A DNA stretch of 64,000 nucleotides from Roseomonas fluvialis (GTDB lineage Bacteria; Pseudomonadota; Alphaproteobacteria; Acetobacterales; Acetobacteraceae): NCBI RefSeq assembly GCF_022846615.1, contig NZ_AP025637.1, forward strand, positions 744,001 through 808,000, in the 5' to 3' direction. The position numbers and the translations under genes were made by a program. The notes beneath the pieces are model-generated. The model was not told the origin of the DNA, ran no database searches, and saw only the letters and a list, made by a program, of their open reading frames with translations. Of the stretch, positions 42,059-51,295 are shown one piece after another (position 1 is the stretch's first letter; each line of letters opens with the position of its first letter).

Positions 42059-43024
42059 TCAGTCCAGGCTGATCGCCAGCGGCGCCACCACCCGCGTCCA
42101 GCGCGCCAGGTCGTCGCGCATCATGGCGCCGAAGGCCTCGGGATCGGTCGGCGCCGGCGTGGCGCCAAGTCCCTCGAGCCGGTTGCGCAGCGATACGTCC
42201 TGGATCGCGCGCGTGAAGGCCTCGTGCCAGAACGCGATGGCCGCCGGCGGCGTGCCGGCGCGCAGCGACAGCCCGGTCCAGATGCTGGCGGTGAATCCCG
42301 GCACCGAGGCCTCGGCCAGGGTCGGCATATCGGGCAGGCTCGGGAAGCGCCGGTCGCCGGTGGTCGCGACCACGCGCAGCGCCCCACCCTGGAAGCCCAG
42401 CACCGAGGGCACCGAGACGAACATCAGCGCGATCCGCCCCGCCAGCAGGTCGTTGAAGGCCGCCGCTGCGCCGCGATAGGGCACGTGCTCGACATTGAGC
42501 CGCTCGCGCGCCTTGAGGTCCTCCATGATCAGGTGCGTGTTGGTGCCGGTCCCGGTCGAGGCATAGGGCAGCGGCGCCGGCGCGGCGCGCGCGAAAGCCA
42601 TCAGCCCCGCCGCGTCGGAGGCCGGCACGCCCGGCCCGGCGAGCAGCGCGACCGGGCTGTCGAGCAGTTGCATCACGGGTGCCAGGTCGGTGCCGGGATC
42701 GTAGGGCATGCGCCGGCCGATCGCCTTCGGGATGGTGGTCTGACCCGCAGTCGCGAGCAGCAGTGAAAGCCCGTCGGCGGGGCCGCGCGCCACCGCCTCG
42801 CCGCCCAGGATGCCGCCGGCGCCAGCCCGATTCTCGACCACCAGCTGCTGGCCGGTCGCGGCCTGCACTGCCTGGGCGAACAGGCGGCCCAGCACGTCCT
42901 GCGATCCGCCTGGTGCGAAGGGCACCACGAGGCGGGCCGGGCGGTCCGGCGACCAGGCCGACTGCGCCAGGGCGGGGGCGGGCAGCGCCAGGCTGGCCAG
43001 CAGCGCGCGGCGGGGCAGGGGCAT
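42059..43024 (-). CDS. Bug/TTT-family periplasmic solute receptor
   Basis: A 321-residue receptor. Signal PRRALLASLALPAPALAQ; then ARLVVPFAPGGSQDVLGRL, VVENRAGAGGILGGEAVAR and ADGLSLLLAT. The ligand Asp is in PGGSQD. GAGGAA precedes the ATG at 43024; an upstream in-frame start 11 codons earlier is less likely. It is convergent with the opine-dehydrogenase-like gene and divergent from the acyltransferase. Confidence 0.93.
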   Translation of the reverse strand: MPLPRRALLASLALPAPALAQSAWSPDRPARLVVPFAPGGSQDVLGRLFAQAVQAATGQQLVVENRAGAGGILGGEAVARGPADGLSLLLATAGQTTIPKAIGRRMPYDPGTDLAPVMQLLDSPVALLAGPGVPASDAAGLMAFARAAPAPLPYASTGTGTNTHLIMEDLKARERLNVEHVPYRGAAAAFNDLLAGRIALMFVSVPSVLGFQGGALRVVATTGDRRFPSLPDMPTLAEASVPGFTASIWTGLSLRAGTPPAAIAFWHEAFTRAIQDVSLRNRLEGLGATPAPTDPEAFGAMMRDDLARWTRVVAPLAISLD

Positions 43025-43188
43025 GGCGGTGTTTCCTCGGGCGGTGGGACGGCGCATTCATGGCACGCCGCGGCGCCGGTGCCATCGGCGCGCCGGCGGG
43101 CGGCTGCGGTGCCGGCCGTCGCCAGCCTTCACGCGCCTGCCGCGAAGCCTTCATTGCCCCGCCACGGTCCGCGCGCTACCTGCGCTGC

Positions 43189-44112
43189 ATGGAAGCCGTC
43201 GCCCGCTCGCCCGAGGAAGCGCTGAAGCCGCGACGGCTTCTGCGCCGCAACCCGCTGCGCTTCAGCCCCTGGATGCGCGGCGACGCCTGGGGCGACGTGA
43301 TGGAACCGCGGCCGATCGGCGGGCGCATCCGCGCCATCCGCCGCATGGCCAGCGCGGCGGTCTGGACGCTGTTGTGCATCCCGGTGCAGGCGGTGCTCCT
43401 GCGCGCCTCGCCCGCCGGCGCCAAGCGGTTCGGCCGCACCTACCACGCCGTGCTGTGCCGGCTGATCGGGCTCCGGGTCCAGGTGGTCGGCGCGCCCTCG
43501 GCCTCGCCTTCGGTGCTGTACGTGTCGAACCATTCCTCCTGGCTCGACATCCTGGTGCTGGGCGGGGTGCTCGAAGCATCCTTCGTGTCCAAGGCCGAAG
43601 TCGGGACTTGGCCGCTGGTCGCCACCGTCGCGCGGCTCGGCCGCACGGTTTTCGTCAGCCGCACGCGCAGCGGCACCGGCAAGGAGGCAGGGGACATCGG
43701 CCAGCGCCTGCAATCGGGCGACAGCATCATCCTGTTCCCCGAGGGCACGTCGAATGACGGCACGCGAGTGCTGCCCTTCCGGTCCTCCTTCCTGGCGGTG
43801 GCGGCCGATGCGAAGCAGGTGCAGCCGGTCTCGCTGGTCTATGACCGCCTGGGTGGCCTGCCCGCCTGCCGGCGCGACCGGCCCTTCTTCGCCTGGTACG
43901 GCGACATGGACATCGCGACGCATTTCTGGCGCATCGCCCGGCGGTCCGGCGCGCGCGCCACGGTGCTGCTGCACGAACCGGCCGACCCGGCCGCCTTCCC
44001 CGACCGTAAGGCGCTGACCGCGGCGGCCAGCGAGGTGGTGGCCGAGGGTGCCGCGATGCTGCGGCAGAACCGGCCGGTGGCGCCACTGCGGCTGCGCGGG
44101 CCGGCCGCCTGA
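43189..44112 (+). CDS. PlsC-type lysophospholipid (or lyso-ornithine lipid) acyltransferase
   Basis: A 307-residue membrane-associated acyltransferase: one hydrophobic segment (SAAVWTLLCIPVQAVLL, about 47-63), NHSSWLDILVLGG (H-x4-D) , GRTVFVSRT, and LFPEGTSNDGTRVLPF (substrate motif). It transfers acyl from ACP/CoA to a lyso-lipid. In related bacteria a PlsC gene pairs with olsB as OlsA; here olsB is 4.7 kb upstream. It could serve either ornithine-lipid or phosphatidate synthesis. Next gene miaB, 196 bases away. Confidence 0.9.
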   Translation: MEAVARSPEEALKPRRLLRRNPLRFSPWMRGDAWGDVMEPRPIGGRIRAIRRMASAAVWTLLCIPVQAVLLRASPAGAKRFGRTYHAVLCRLIGLRVQVVGAPSASPSVLYVSNHSSWLDILVLGGVLEASFVSKAEVGTWPLVATVARLGRTVFVSRTRSGTGKEAGDIGQRLQSGDSIILFPEGTSNDGTRVLPFRSSFLAVAADAKQVQPVSLVYDRLGGLPACRRDRPFFAWYGDMDIATHFWRIARRSGARATVLLHEPADPAAFPDRKALTAAASEVVAEGAAMLRQNRPVAPLRLRGPAA

Positions 44113-44308
44113 TGCCGCGCGGCGTGCCGGCACCGTCCGCCCGCGCCGATCGAGACAGCGCTTGACCCGACGCGACGCGGCCCGCCACGCTTGCTCCCAT
44201 GATCCGCTTCGGGCCAACGGTCGCTTGACCCGCACCGCCCTGGTGCGCATGTCCCCCGCCGATCCCTGCCGCACCCAGCGCGGCGGGGCGAGCGGAGCCT
44301 GACCCCCG

Positions 44309-45685
44309 ATGACCGACGCCACCCCCCGGAAGCGCCTGCTGATCCGCACCTGGGGCTGCCAGATGAACGTGTACGACAGCACCCGCATGGCGGATGTGCT
44401 GGCGCCGCTCGGCTATGCGCCCACGGAGCAGGTGGAGGAGGCCGACATGGTCATCCTCAACACCTGCCACATCCGCGAGAAGGCGACCGAGAAGGTGTTC
44501 TCCGACCTCGGCCGCCTGCGCGAGGCCAAGCGGGAACGCGGCGGCGACATGGTCATCGCGGTGGCCGGCTGCGTCGCCCAGGCCGAGGGGGCCGAGATCA
44601 CCGCCCGTGCGCCCTGGGTGGACATCGTGCTCGGCCCGCAATCCTACCATCGGTTGCCGGAGATGGTGGCGCGTGCCTCCCGCGCTGCGGGGGCCGTGAT
44701 CGAGACCGACTTCCCCGCCGAGGACAAGTTCGACCACCTGCCCGAGACGGCGGCACCGCAGGGTGTCACGGCCTTCCTGACCGTGCAGGAGGGCTGCGAC
44801 AAGTTCTGTTCCTTCTGCGTCGTGCCCTATACGCGCGGGTCGGAATACTCGCGCCCGGTGGCGAAGATCGTGGCGGAAGCCGAACGGCTGGTCTCGCTGG
44901 GCGCGCGCGAACTGACCTTGCTCGGCCAGAATGTGAACGCCTGGCATGGCGAGGGGCCGGATGGCCGCCCGTGGACGCTCGGCCGGCTGGTGCGGCAACT
45001 GGCAGAAATCCCGCGACTGGCGCGCATCCGCTACACGACGTCGCATCCGCGCGACATGGATGCGGATCTGATCGCGGCGCATGGCGACACACCGGCGCTG
45101 ATGCCCTTCCTGCATCTGCCGGTGCAGTCCGGGTCCGACCGCATCCTGAAGGCGATGAACCGCGGCCACACGGCGGATGACTACCGCCGGTTGGTCGAAC
45201 GCCTGCGCGCCGCGCGGCCGGACCTTGCCTTGTCCACCGACATCATCGCCGGCCATCCGGGCGAGACCGACGCCGACCATGGCGCCACCGTGGCGCTGAT
45301 CCGCGACGTGGGCTTCGCGCAGGCCTTCTCGTTCAAGTATTCGGCCCGCCCCGGCACCCCGGCCGCGACCATGGCCGGGCAGGTCGACGAAGCCACCAAG
45401 GATGCGCGCCTCGCCGAGATCCAGGCGCTGCTGCGCGACCAACAGGCCGCCTTCAACCGATCCCGCGCCGGGATGCTGGCCGAGGTGCTCGTCACCGGCC
45501 CCGGCCGCCATCCGGGCCAGATGGCCGGGCGCACGCCCTGGCTGAACCCGGTGCATTTCGACGGCCCCGCCAGCCTGACCGGCCAGGTGGTGCGGGTGGC
45601 GATCACCGCCGGGCATCCCAATTCCCTTTCGGGCGTTATCGGTACGCCCAGCCACGCGACAACCAGGGAGAGACCAGCCGCTTGA
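44309..45685 (+). CDS. miaB: tRNA-2-methylthio-N6-dimethylallyladenosine synthase MiaB
   Basis: A 458-residue radical SAM methylthiotransferase. UPF0004 domain cysteines: TWGCQMN, NTCHIRE and AGCVAQ; radical SAM cluster CDKFCSFC; a C-terminal TRAM domain (about 385-445). It adds the 2-methylthio group to i6A37 of tRNA. It leads the coupled block with phoH (TTGA overlap) and ybeY, all RNA-related. The start [15 protein letters not shown] fits alphaproteobacterial MiaB. Confidence 0.97.
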   Translation: MTDATPRKRLLIRTWGCQMNVYDSTRMADVLAPLGYAPTEQVEEADMVILNTCHIREKATEKVFSDLGRLREAKRERGGDMVIAVAGCVAQAEGAEITARAPWVDIVLGPQSYHRLPEMVARASRAAGAVIETDFPAEDKFDHLPETAAPQGVTAFLTVQEGCDKFCSFCVVPYTRGSEYSRPVAKIVAEAERLVSLGARELTLLGQNVNAWHGEGPDGRPWTLGRLVRQLAEIPRLARIRYTTSHPRDMDADLIAAHGDTPALMPFLHLPVQSGSDRILKAMNRGHTADDYRRLVERLRAARPDLALSTDIIAGHPGETDADHGATVALIRDVGFAQAFSFKYSARPGTPAATMAGQVDEATKDARLAEIQALLRDQQAAFNRSRAGMLAEVLVTGPGRHPGQMAGRTPWLNPVHFDGPASLTGQVVRVAITAGHPNSLSGVIGTPSHATTRERPAA

Positions 45686-46731
45686 CCGCCACCCACAGCC
45701 TCGCCCTCCGCGCCTCCGACCCCCGCGGCCAGATCGAACAGAGATCGGTCACACTGCAATTCGACGACAACATCCTGCTGGCGGCCCTGCACGGGGAACA
45801 CGACCGGCATTTGGCGCGGATCGAGCAGGTGCTCGGCGTGCGCCTGGCTTCGCGGGGGAATCGCATCGCGATCTCCGGCGGGGCGGACCGGACGGAAATG
45901 GCGGAGGCGGCGCTGCTGGCGCTGTGGAAACGGCTCGAACAGGGCCAGCATGTCGGCACCGCCGAGGTCGAGGCCGCCCTGCGACTGGCCGAAGGCGGAG
46001 CGGAACTGGGTGAACCCCGCCTGCCGCTGGCCGACCTGCCGGCCATCCGCACCCGCAAGGGTGCCATAGCCCCGCGGTCCCCGGCCCAGGCCGCCTATAT
46101 CGACATGCTGGCGCGCCGCGAAATGGTGTTCGGGATCGGCCCGGCCGGCACCGGCAAGACCTATCTGGCGGTCGCGCAGGGTGTTGCGCTGCTGCAGACC
46201 GGGCGGGTCGACCGCATCGTGCTCTCCCGCCCCGCTGTCGAGGCCGGCGAACGCCTCGGCTTCCTGCCGGGCGACATGAAGGAGAAGGTCGATCCCTACC
46301 TGCGCCCGCTGTACGACGCGCTGCACGACATGCTGCCGGGCGAACAGGTGAAGCGCCGGATCGACGCCGGGGAGATCGAGATTGCCCCCCTCGCCTTCAT
46401 GCGCGGCCGGACGCTGGCGCACGCCTACTGCATCCTCGATGAGGCTCAGAACACCACGCCCGCCCAGATCAAGATGTTCCTGACCCGCATGGGGGAGGGG
46501 TCGCGCATGGTCATCACCGGCGACCCGACCCAGGTGGACCTGCCGAATGGCCAGCCCTCGGGGCTGTCGGAGGCGCTGCGCATCCTGGACGGGGTGGACG
46601 GCATCGGAGTCGCGAGATTTGCCGAGCGGGATGTGGTAAGGCACCCGCTCGTGGCCCGGATCGTCGCCGCCTATGGGCGGGCCGACGACCAGAATCGGGC
46701 GAAGAAGGAGAGGTATGGAACCGGGAAGTAG
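45682..46731 (+). CDS. PhoH family ATPase (YbeZ)
   Basis: A 349-residue cytoplasmic protein: N-terminal KH-like region, then the PhoH P-loop [16 protein letters not shown] (about 152), [41 protein letters not shown] (Walker B) and [11 protein letters not shown]. PhoH/YbeZ works with YbeY in RNA metabolism. TTG start at 45682 overlapping the miaB stop (TTGA). Its end overlaps the ybeY start by 17 bases. Confidence 0.95.
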   Translation: MTATHSLALRASDPRGQIEQRSVTLQFDDNILLAALHGEHDRHLARIEQVLGVRLASRGNRIAISGGADRTEMAEAALLALWKRLEQGQHVGTAEVEAALRLAEGGAELGEPRLPLADLPAIRTRKGAIAPRSPAQAAYIDMLARREMVFGIGPAGTGKTYLAVAQGVALLQTGRVDRIVLSRPAVEAGERLGFLPGDMKEKVDPYLRPLYDALHDMLPGEQVKRRIDAGEIEIAPLAFMRGRTLAHAYCILDEAQNTTPAQIKMFLTRMGEGSRMVITGDPTQVDLPNGQPSGLSEALRILDGVDGIGVARFAERDVVRHPLVARIVAAYGRADDQNRAKKERYGTGK

Positions 46732-47236
46732 CCGTCCCGGCTCCCGCCACATTGGCGGGGCCGGGCTTCGGAACGGATCGCAGGAGATGGACGACATCTC
46801 GGTGATCCTGGCGGCGCCAGGCTGGCGCGCCGCCGTGAAACGGCCCGAGGCGCTGGCGCGCCGGGCCGTTCGGGCTGCGCTGCGCGAAGCGGGCGCCGCC
46901 GGTGCCATCACCGTGCTGCTGGCCGACGACGCCTCGGTAAAGCGCCTGAACGGCACCCACAGATCCAAGGCGAAGCCGACCAACGTGCTGTCCTTCCCGG
47001 CCGGTGCGCCTGGGCAACTGGGCGACGTGGCGCTGGCGCTGGGCGTTGTGCGGCGCGAGGCGCGCGAGGCCGGCCGCAACGCCGCAGCCCACCTGGCCCA
47101 CCTGGTCGCGCATGGCGCGCTGCACCTGGCCGGCCACGACCACATCGAGGCCGGCGAGGCCCGCCGCATGGAACGCGCCGAGGCCCGCGTGATGCGCCGC
47201 CTAGGCCTGCCCAATCCGTGGCGGGGCGTGTCATGA
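46715..47236 (+). CDS. ybeY: Endoribonuclease YbeY (rRNA maturation)
   Basis: A 173-residue zinc endoribonuclease. The metal site HGALHLAGHDH is intact, with TNVLSFPA and LADDASVKRLNGTHR before it. YbeY trims 16S rRNA 3' ends and helps ribosome quality control. The start at 46715 has AAGGAG four bases upstream, so the N terminus is about 24 residues longer than MDDISVIL at 46787, where the site would touch the start. Overlaps phoH by 17 bases. Confidence 0.95.
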   Translation: MEPGSSRPGSRHIGGAGLRNGSQEMDDISVILAAPGWRAAVKRPEALARRAVRAALREAGAAGAITVLLADDASVKRLNGTHRSKAKPTNVLSFPAGAPGQLGDVALALGVVRREAREAGRNAAAHLAHLVAHGALHLAGHDHIEAGEARRMERAEARVMRRLGLPNPWRGVS

Positions 47237-47278
47237 GGGACCCGGACCACCCGGCGGGCCGGCCATCGTCACAGGAAT

Positions 47279-47302
47279 CGGATCGCGGCCTGACGCGATC
47301 CG
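47279..47302. terminator. Stem-loop after ybeY
   Basis: CGGATCGCG (47279-47287) and CGCGATCCG (47294-47302) form a perfect 9-bp stem with loop GCCTGA, 43 bases past the ybeY stop and before corC. It belongs to the recurring GGATCGCG-type gene-end hairpins in this window. Confidence 0.45.
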
Positions 47303-47414
47303 GGAGCGCACGGCGTGACCGCGCCCAAACCATCCGCGGCGCCCGTCGCACCGTTGCACGGCGCGCAAGCCACGCCGGCGAATGCCGGCGCCCGGCGCTT
47401 GAGGGCGCAGAACA

Positions 47415-48314
47415 ATGAGCGACGTCTCGTCGCGCCCCGGGCTGTTCTGGAAGCTCCAGGGCATGCTGCGCCGCAAGGAGGCGGAATCCGTCCGCGACCG
47501 CGTCGGCGAACTGATCGGCGGCAGCGAGGACAAGCGCGAGGCCGACGGCCACGAACCCGACGCCAACGACCTCGACACCCACGAACGCGCCCTGCTGTCC
47601 AACGTGCTGCGCCTGCGCGGCACGACCGCCTACGACGTCATGGTGCCGCGCGCCGACATCATGGCCATGCCCGAGGACTACAGCCTCGAACAGGCGATCG
47701 CGCTGATCCAGCGCGACGGGCACTCGCGCTACCCGGTCTATCGCGAAAGCCTCGATGACATCGCCGGCATGGTGCACATCAAGGATGTATTCGCCGCGGT
47801 CGGGAAACCGGGCCCGTTCAGCCTGAAGTCGATCGAACGCAAGCCGCTGTTCGTGGTGCCGTCCATCCCCGTGCTCGACCTGCTGCTGCAGATGCGCCAG
47901 CAGCGCACCCACATGGCGCTGGTGGTTGACGAGTACGGCGGCATCGACGGGCTGGTCACTATTGAGGACCTGGTGGAGACCATCGTCGGCGACATCTCCG
48001 ACGAACACGACGAGGACGCCACGCCACAAATGATGGAACGGCCGGACGGGACGATCGAACTCGACGCCCGCATGCCGGTCGAAGCCTTCGAAGCCAAACT
48101 GGGCCAGATCCTGACCGACGAGGAACGCGCCGCCGACATCGACACCGTCGGCGGCCTGGTCTTCACCCTGGCGGGCCGGGTCCCAGCCAAGGGCGAACTC
48201 GTCTCACACCCCTCCGGCCTCGAATTCCGCATCCTCGAAGCCGACCCCCGCCGCATCCGCCGGCTGCGGGTGCGACCACCCGGAACGAACCCCACGCGCG
48301 CGGCTGCCGAGTAG
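47415..48314 (+). CDS. corC: CorC/HlyC-type CBS-domain protein with transporter-associated domain
   Basis: A 299-residue cytosolic protein: two CBS domains (MVPRADIMAMPEDYSLEQAI and MALVVDEYGGIDGLVTIEDL, with VHIKDVFAA between) and a C-terminal CorC_HlyC domain (LDARMPVEAFEA to the end). It is the short form without the DUF21 membrane domain. Linked to Mg/Co efflux. It follows ybeY by 178 bases and precedes lnt, with the hairpin cluster after it. Confidence 0.94.
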   Translation: MSDVSSRPGLFWKLQGMLRRKEAESVRDRVGELIGGSEDKREADGHEPDANDLDTHERALLSNVLRLRGTTAYDVMVPRADIMAMPEDYSLEQAIALIQRDGHSRYPVYRESLDDIAGMVHIKDVFAAVGKPGPFSLKSIERKPLFVVPSIPVLDLLLQMRQQRTHMALVVDEYGGIDGLVTIEDLVETIVGDISDEHDEDATPQMMERPDGTIELDARMPVEAFEAKLGQILTDEERAADIDTVGGLVFTLAGRVPAKGELVSHPSGLEFRILEADPRRIRRLRVRPPGTNPTRAAAE

Positions 48315-48345
48315 GGGCTGGGCGTGGCCGGGTGGCGCAGGGTGA

Positions 48346-48553
48346 CCGGGGGGCCAGCCCCCCGGACCCCCCGCTGGGAGGCAACCGCCTCCCAGACCCT
48401 GTGTCAAAGGGCTGATTGGGAGGAGGGGCATAGCGCGCCCGTCGCGTCAGTGCCGCCGTCGAGCCCCTCCTCCCAACCAGCCCTTCACTCACCGCGGGTC
48501 CGGGGGCACGTATGCCCCCGGCGGGAGGGTCCGGGAGGGCAGAGCCCTCCCGG
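48346..48553. repeat. Cluster of five hairpins between corC and lnt
   Basis: Five inverted repeats in 208 bases. A: CCGGGGGGC/GCCCCCCGG at 48346-48365. B: CTGGGAGGC/GCCTCCCAG at 48374-48395, loop AACC. C: a 23-bp stem, arms 48407-48429 and 48463-48485, one mismatch, 33-base loop. D: CCGGGGGCA/TGCCCCCGG at 48500-48521, loop CGTA. E: CCGGGAGGGC/GCCCTCCCGG at 48531-48553, loop AGA. This looks like a mosaic REP-type element. Any terminator for corC and leader of lnt lie within it. Confidence 0.85.
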
Positions 48554-48604
48554 TTCACCCCACGCCTTCGCGGCCCCGCCCCGCCCCTGCTAGGACGCTG
48601 CCGC

Positions 48605-50167
48605 ATGTGGGATCGTTTCCTGGGTCACCTCGCCGCACGCCGGGGGTGGCGGATGTGGGTCACGGCGGTGGGGTTGGGGGCCTTGGCGGCGCTTGCCTTG
48701 CCGCCGGTGCATCTGGTGCCGGTGTTGTTGGTGGCGGTGCCGGGGTTGTTGGTGATGGCCGGGGCCGGCGGGTGGCGGCTCGCCTTCTGGGTGGGGTTTG
48801 CCTGGGGGTGGGGGTTCTTTGCCGCCGGGCTGTACTGGATCACGCATGCGATCCTGACCGAGGTGGATCGCTTCTGGTGGCTGGTGCCCATTGCGGTGCC
48901 GGCGCTGGCGCTGCCGCTGGCGGTGTTCGTGGCGGCGCCCACTGCGCTCGCGGTGCGGGTGCGGGCGGGATGGCCGCGCGTGCTGGTCTTCGCGGGTGGC
49001 TTTGTCCTGTTCGAGCTGCTGCGGGGGTGGGTCTTCACGGGTTTCCCGTGGAACCTTCTGGGCACGGTCTGGGCCTTCGGCGCATTGCCGGTGCAAGGGG
49101 CGGCCTGGGTCGGCGTGCATGGACTGTCGCTGGCGACGGTGCTGGTGGCGGCGACGCCGTTGCTGGGCTGGCGCGCGATGGCGGGCGGCGCGGCGGTGGT
49201 GGCCGGCTTCGCCCTGTTCGGGGTGTTGCGCCTGTGGCCGGCTGAACCTGCGCCTCAACCCGTCGGCATCCTGATCGTTCAGGGCAATGTGGCGCAGGAG
49301 GTGAAATGGCGCGAGGAAAGCCGAATCCCCATCCTGCGCCGCTACATCGAGGGTACGCGGGAGGCGGCGCTGGCCGCGCTGCGCGACCTGCCCGAGGACC
49401 ACGGCCTGGTCGTCATCTGGCCTGAGACCGCGGTGCCCTTCCTGCTGGCCGACGACCCGGAGGTACGCCAGTTGGTGGCGGGCGCCCTGCCGCAGCGCGC
49501 CATGCTGCTGACCGGCACGGTGCGGGCGGAGCGCGGCTCCGACGGCCGGGCGCGGCGCGTGTTCAATTCCCTTGTGGCGATCGACCCCGCGGGCGCGGTG
49601 CGCGGCGTGGCGGACAAGGTCCACCTGGTGCCTTTCGGCGAGTACATGCCGCTGTCGGGGCTGCTGCCGATCCGGCTCGTGCAGGGGGGCATGGACTTCA
49701 CGCCCGGCGAATCGCTGCGGACGGTGCGCGCGGGCTGGGTGCCGCCCTTCGGGGGGCTGATCTGCTACGAGGTGATTTTTCCCGCGCAGGTTGTGCCAGC
49801 GGAACGTCCGGCCTGGCTGGTCAACGTCACGAACGACGCGTGGTTCGGCATTTCGGCCGGTCCCTGGCAGCACCTGGCGGCGGCGCGGCTGCGCGCGGTC
49901 GAGGAAGGGCTGCCGCTGGCGCGGGCGGCGCAGACGGGTGTCTCGGCAGTCTTTGATGCACGCGGGCGGGAGGTTGCGCGGACGGAACTGGGCGAAACCG
50001 GCGTGTTGCAGGCGCTTTTGCCCGCGGCGCGTGAAGCGACGCCCTTCGCGCGGCTCGGTCTTGTGACGCCGATCACTTTTGCGTTCGGTGTTCTCGCCCT
50101 TGGGTGGTGGCTGGGACGGCGGACGCCGCGCGCGGGGCGAGGTGCGGAGCGGCTAACGGCATTGTGA
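48605..50167 (+). CDS. lnt: Apolipoprotein N-acyltransferase Lnt
   Basis: A 520-residue inner-membrane enzyme: about seven N-terminal membrane spans, then a periplasmic nitrilase-like domain with the catalytic triad Glu in IWPETAVPF, Lys in DKVHLVPFGEY and Cys in GGLICYEVIFP. It adds the third acyl chain to lipoproteins, needed for the lipoproteins coded elsewhere in this window. Start ATG at 48605. It is preceded by the hairpin cluster, so expression may be separate from corC. Confidence 0.97.
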   Translation: MWDRFLGHLAARRGWRMWVTAVGLGALAALALPPVHLVPVLLVAVPGLLVMAGAGGWRLAFWVGFAWGWGFFAAGLYWITHAILTEVDRFWWLVPIAVPALALPLAVFVAAPTALAVRVRAGWPRVLVFAGGFVLFELLRGWVFTGFPWNLLGTVWAFGALPVQGAAWVGVHGLSLATVLVAATPLLGWRAMAGGAAVVAGFALFGVLRLWPAEPAPQPVGILIVQGNVAQEVKWREESRIPILRRYIEGTREAALAALRDLPEDHGLVVIWPETAVPFLLADDPEVRQLVAGALPQRAMLLTGTVRAERGSDGRARRVFNSLVAIDPAGAVRGVADKVHLVPFGEYMPLSGLLPIRLVQGGMDFTPGESLRTVRAGWVPPFGGLICYEVIFPAQVVPAERPAWLVNVTNDAWFGISAGPWQHLAAARLRAVEEGLPLARAAQTGVSAVFDARGREVARTELGETGVLQALLPAAREATPFARLGLVTPITFAFGVLALGWWLGRRTPRAGRGAERLTAL

Positions 50168-50197
50168 TGTCTCAATTTCCGAGAATAAGAAAAAGAG

Positions 50198-50226
50198 TTG
50201 ACGAAAGATGAAGCCCCGCCTATTCC
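50198..50226 (+). promoter_or_regulatory. Candidate promoter of XRE regulator
   Basis: TTGACG (50198-50203), a 17-base spacer and TATTCC (50221-50226), in a locally AT-rich stretch right after lnt. The 5' leader to the start at 50307 would be about 75 bases. Good -35 and spacing, moderate -10. Confidence 0.5.
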
Positions 50227-50306
50227 TGCGACACTGAATGGGCGTTAATGCCTGACTTACCTGTTGGCGAAGGGCGCGTATACAGATGCGGGGTGCGGAG
50301 GTCCGG

Positions 50307-50762
50307 ATGGCGAGTGACGAGACCGTGGAGCGCGTCGAGCGCGAGCATCGGGCCAGCCCGATCGACGTGCATGTCGGGACGCGCGTTCGCCTGCGCCGAA
50401 CCCTCCTGGGCATGAGCCAGGAGAAACTGGGCGAGGCGCTCGGGCTGACCTTCCAGCAGATCCAGAAATATGAACGCGGCGTGAATCGCATCGGCGCCAG
50501 CCGTCTGTTTGACCTGGCGCGCGTGCTGGATGTGCCGATCGGCTTCTTTTTCGACGACATGGCGCCGGAACTGGGGGGCAATGCCGCCAACCGTTCCCGC
50601 GGCGCCGCCTTCGGCTTCGCCGAGGGCCAGGACGGCTTCGAGGACGACACGCTGCACCGGCGCGAGACGCTGGAACTGGTGCGCGCCTACTACCGCATCA
50701 CCGACCCGTCGGTGCGCAAGCGCGTTTTCGACCTCATCAAGACGCTTTCGCCGACCGAGTGA
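50307..50762 (+). CDS. XRE/HTH cro-cI family transcriptional regulator
   Basis: A 151-residue regulator. The HTH_3 domain is RVRLRRTLLGMSQEKLGEAL then LTFQQIQKYERGVNRIGASR (about 25-85). The C-terminal half with a Phe-rich FGFAEGQDGFEDDTLHRRET and a helical end is typical of alphaproteobacterial members that commonly follow lnt. Start at 50307 is preferred because GGAGG lies five bases upstream; an ATG seven codons earlier lacks that. A promoter with TTGACG is just upstream. Confidence 0.9.
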   Translation: MASDETVERVEREHRASPIDVHVGTRVRLRRTLLGMSQEKLGEALGLTFQQIQKYERGVNRIGASRLFDLARVLDVPIGFFFDDMAPELGGNAANRSRGAAFGFAEGQDGFEDDTLHRRETLELVRAYYRITDPSVRKRVFDLIKTLSPTE

Positions 50763-50776
50763 CACGGCCGCGCGGG

Positions 50777-51295
50777 TCAGACCCCGCGCGCGCACTGTAG
50801 CAGCACCACCGGCTGCCCTGGCGTGATCTGGAGATCGATCTCGTCGGGCCGCGTCCAGCCCAGCGTCACCGTCCCGCTCACCGGATCTCGCCCGCGTTCC
50901 TGCGGTGGCCCGAACTCTCTCTCGAGCCGGGCGCGCAGCGCCTCGGCCTGGGTCGCCTCGCCGCGCGCGGAGACGCAGACCAGCCCGCCATTGCGCGCAT
51001 CGAAGGCGAAGGCGACCGTCAGTCGCAGCGTACCGGCACGAAATTCGCCTGCGGCACGGTATTCCATGCGCGCGCCAGGCACCGGTCGTCGTTCCGCTGG
51101 TGGCAGCGTGCGGACGGTGCCGGCATTGCGCACGGCGGCGGCAACCTGGCGCTCGGTCATGCCCCAGCGCGTGAATTCCCAATGCGCATGGGCGGCGGAC
51201 GGCGCGGCCGCCGCGACCACAAGGACCGCCGCAACGATCCAGCGCGGTCGCGCCAGGCCGGCTGTGCGTCGCATGCCCGTCGCACGACGCATCAT
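50777..51295 (-). CDS. Periplasmic protein of unknown function
   Basis: A 172-residue protein with a Sec signal (WIVAAVLVVAAAAPSAAHAH, about 25-43) and a mature part of about 125 residues with a mixed alpha/beta look: WEFTRWGMTERQVAAAVR, MEYRAAGEFRAGTLRLTVAF and REFGPPQ. The first stretch (WGMT..QV) resembles proteins that sense or sort by a small SmpA/OmlA-like fold, but I do not assign a family. The ATG overlaps the stop of the glycosylase-like gene (ATGA). Confidence 0.7.
   Translation of the reverse strand: MMRRATGMRRTAGLARPRWIVAAVLVVAAAAPSAAHAHWEFTRWGMTERQVAAAVRNAGTVRTLPPAERRPVPGARMEYRAAGEFRAGTLRLTVAFAFDARNGGLVCVSARGEATQAEALRARLEREFGPPQERGRDPVSGTVTLGWTRPDEIDLQITPGQPVVLLQCARGV

Noticed and set aside
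47315..47758. 147-residue GTG frame running into corC
   Set aside because: Overlaps corC in another frame; product is Ala/Arg-rich and unlike any family.
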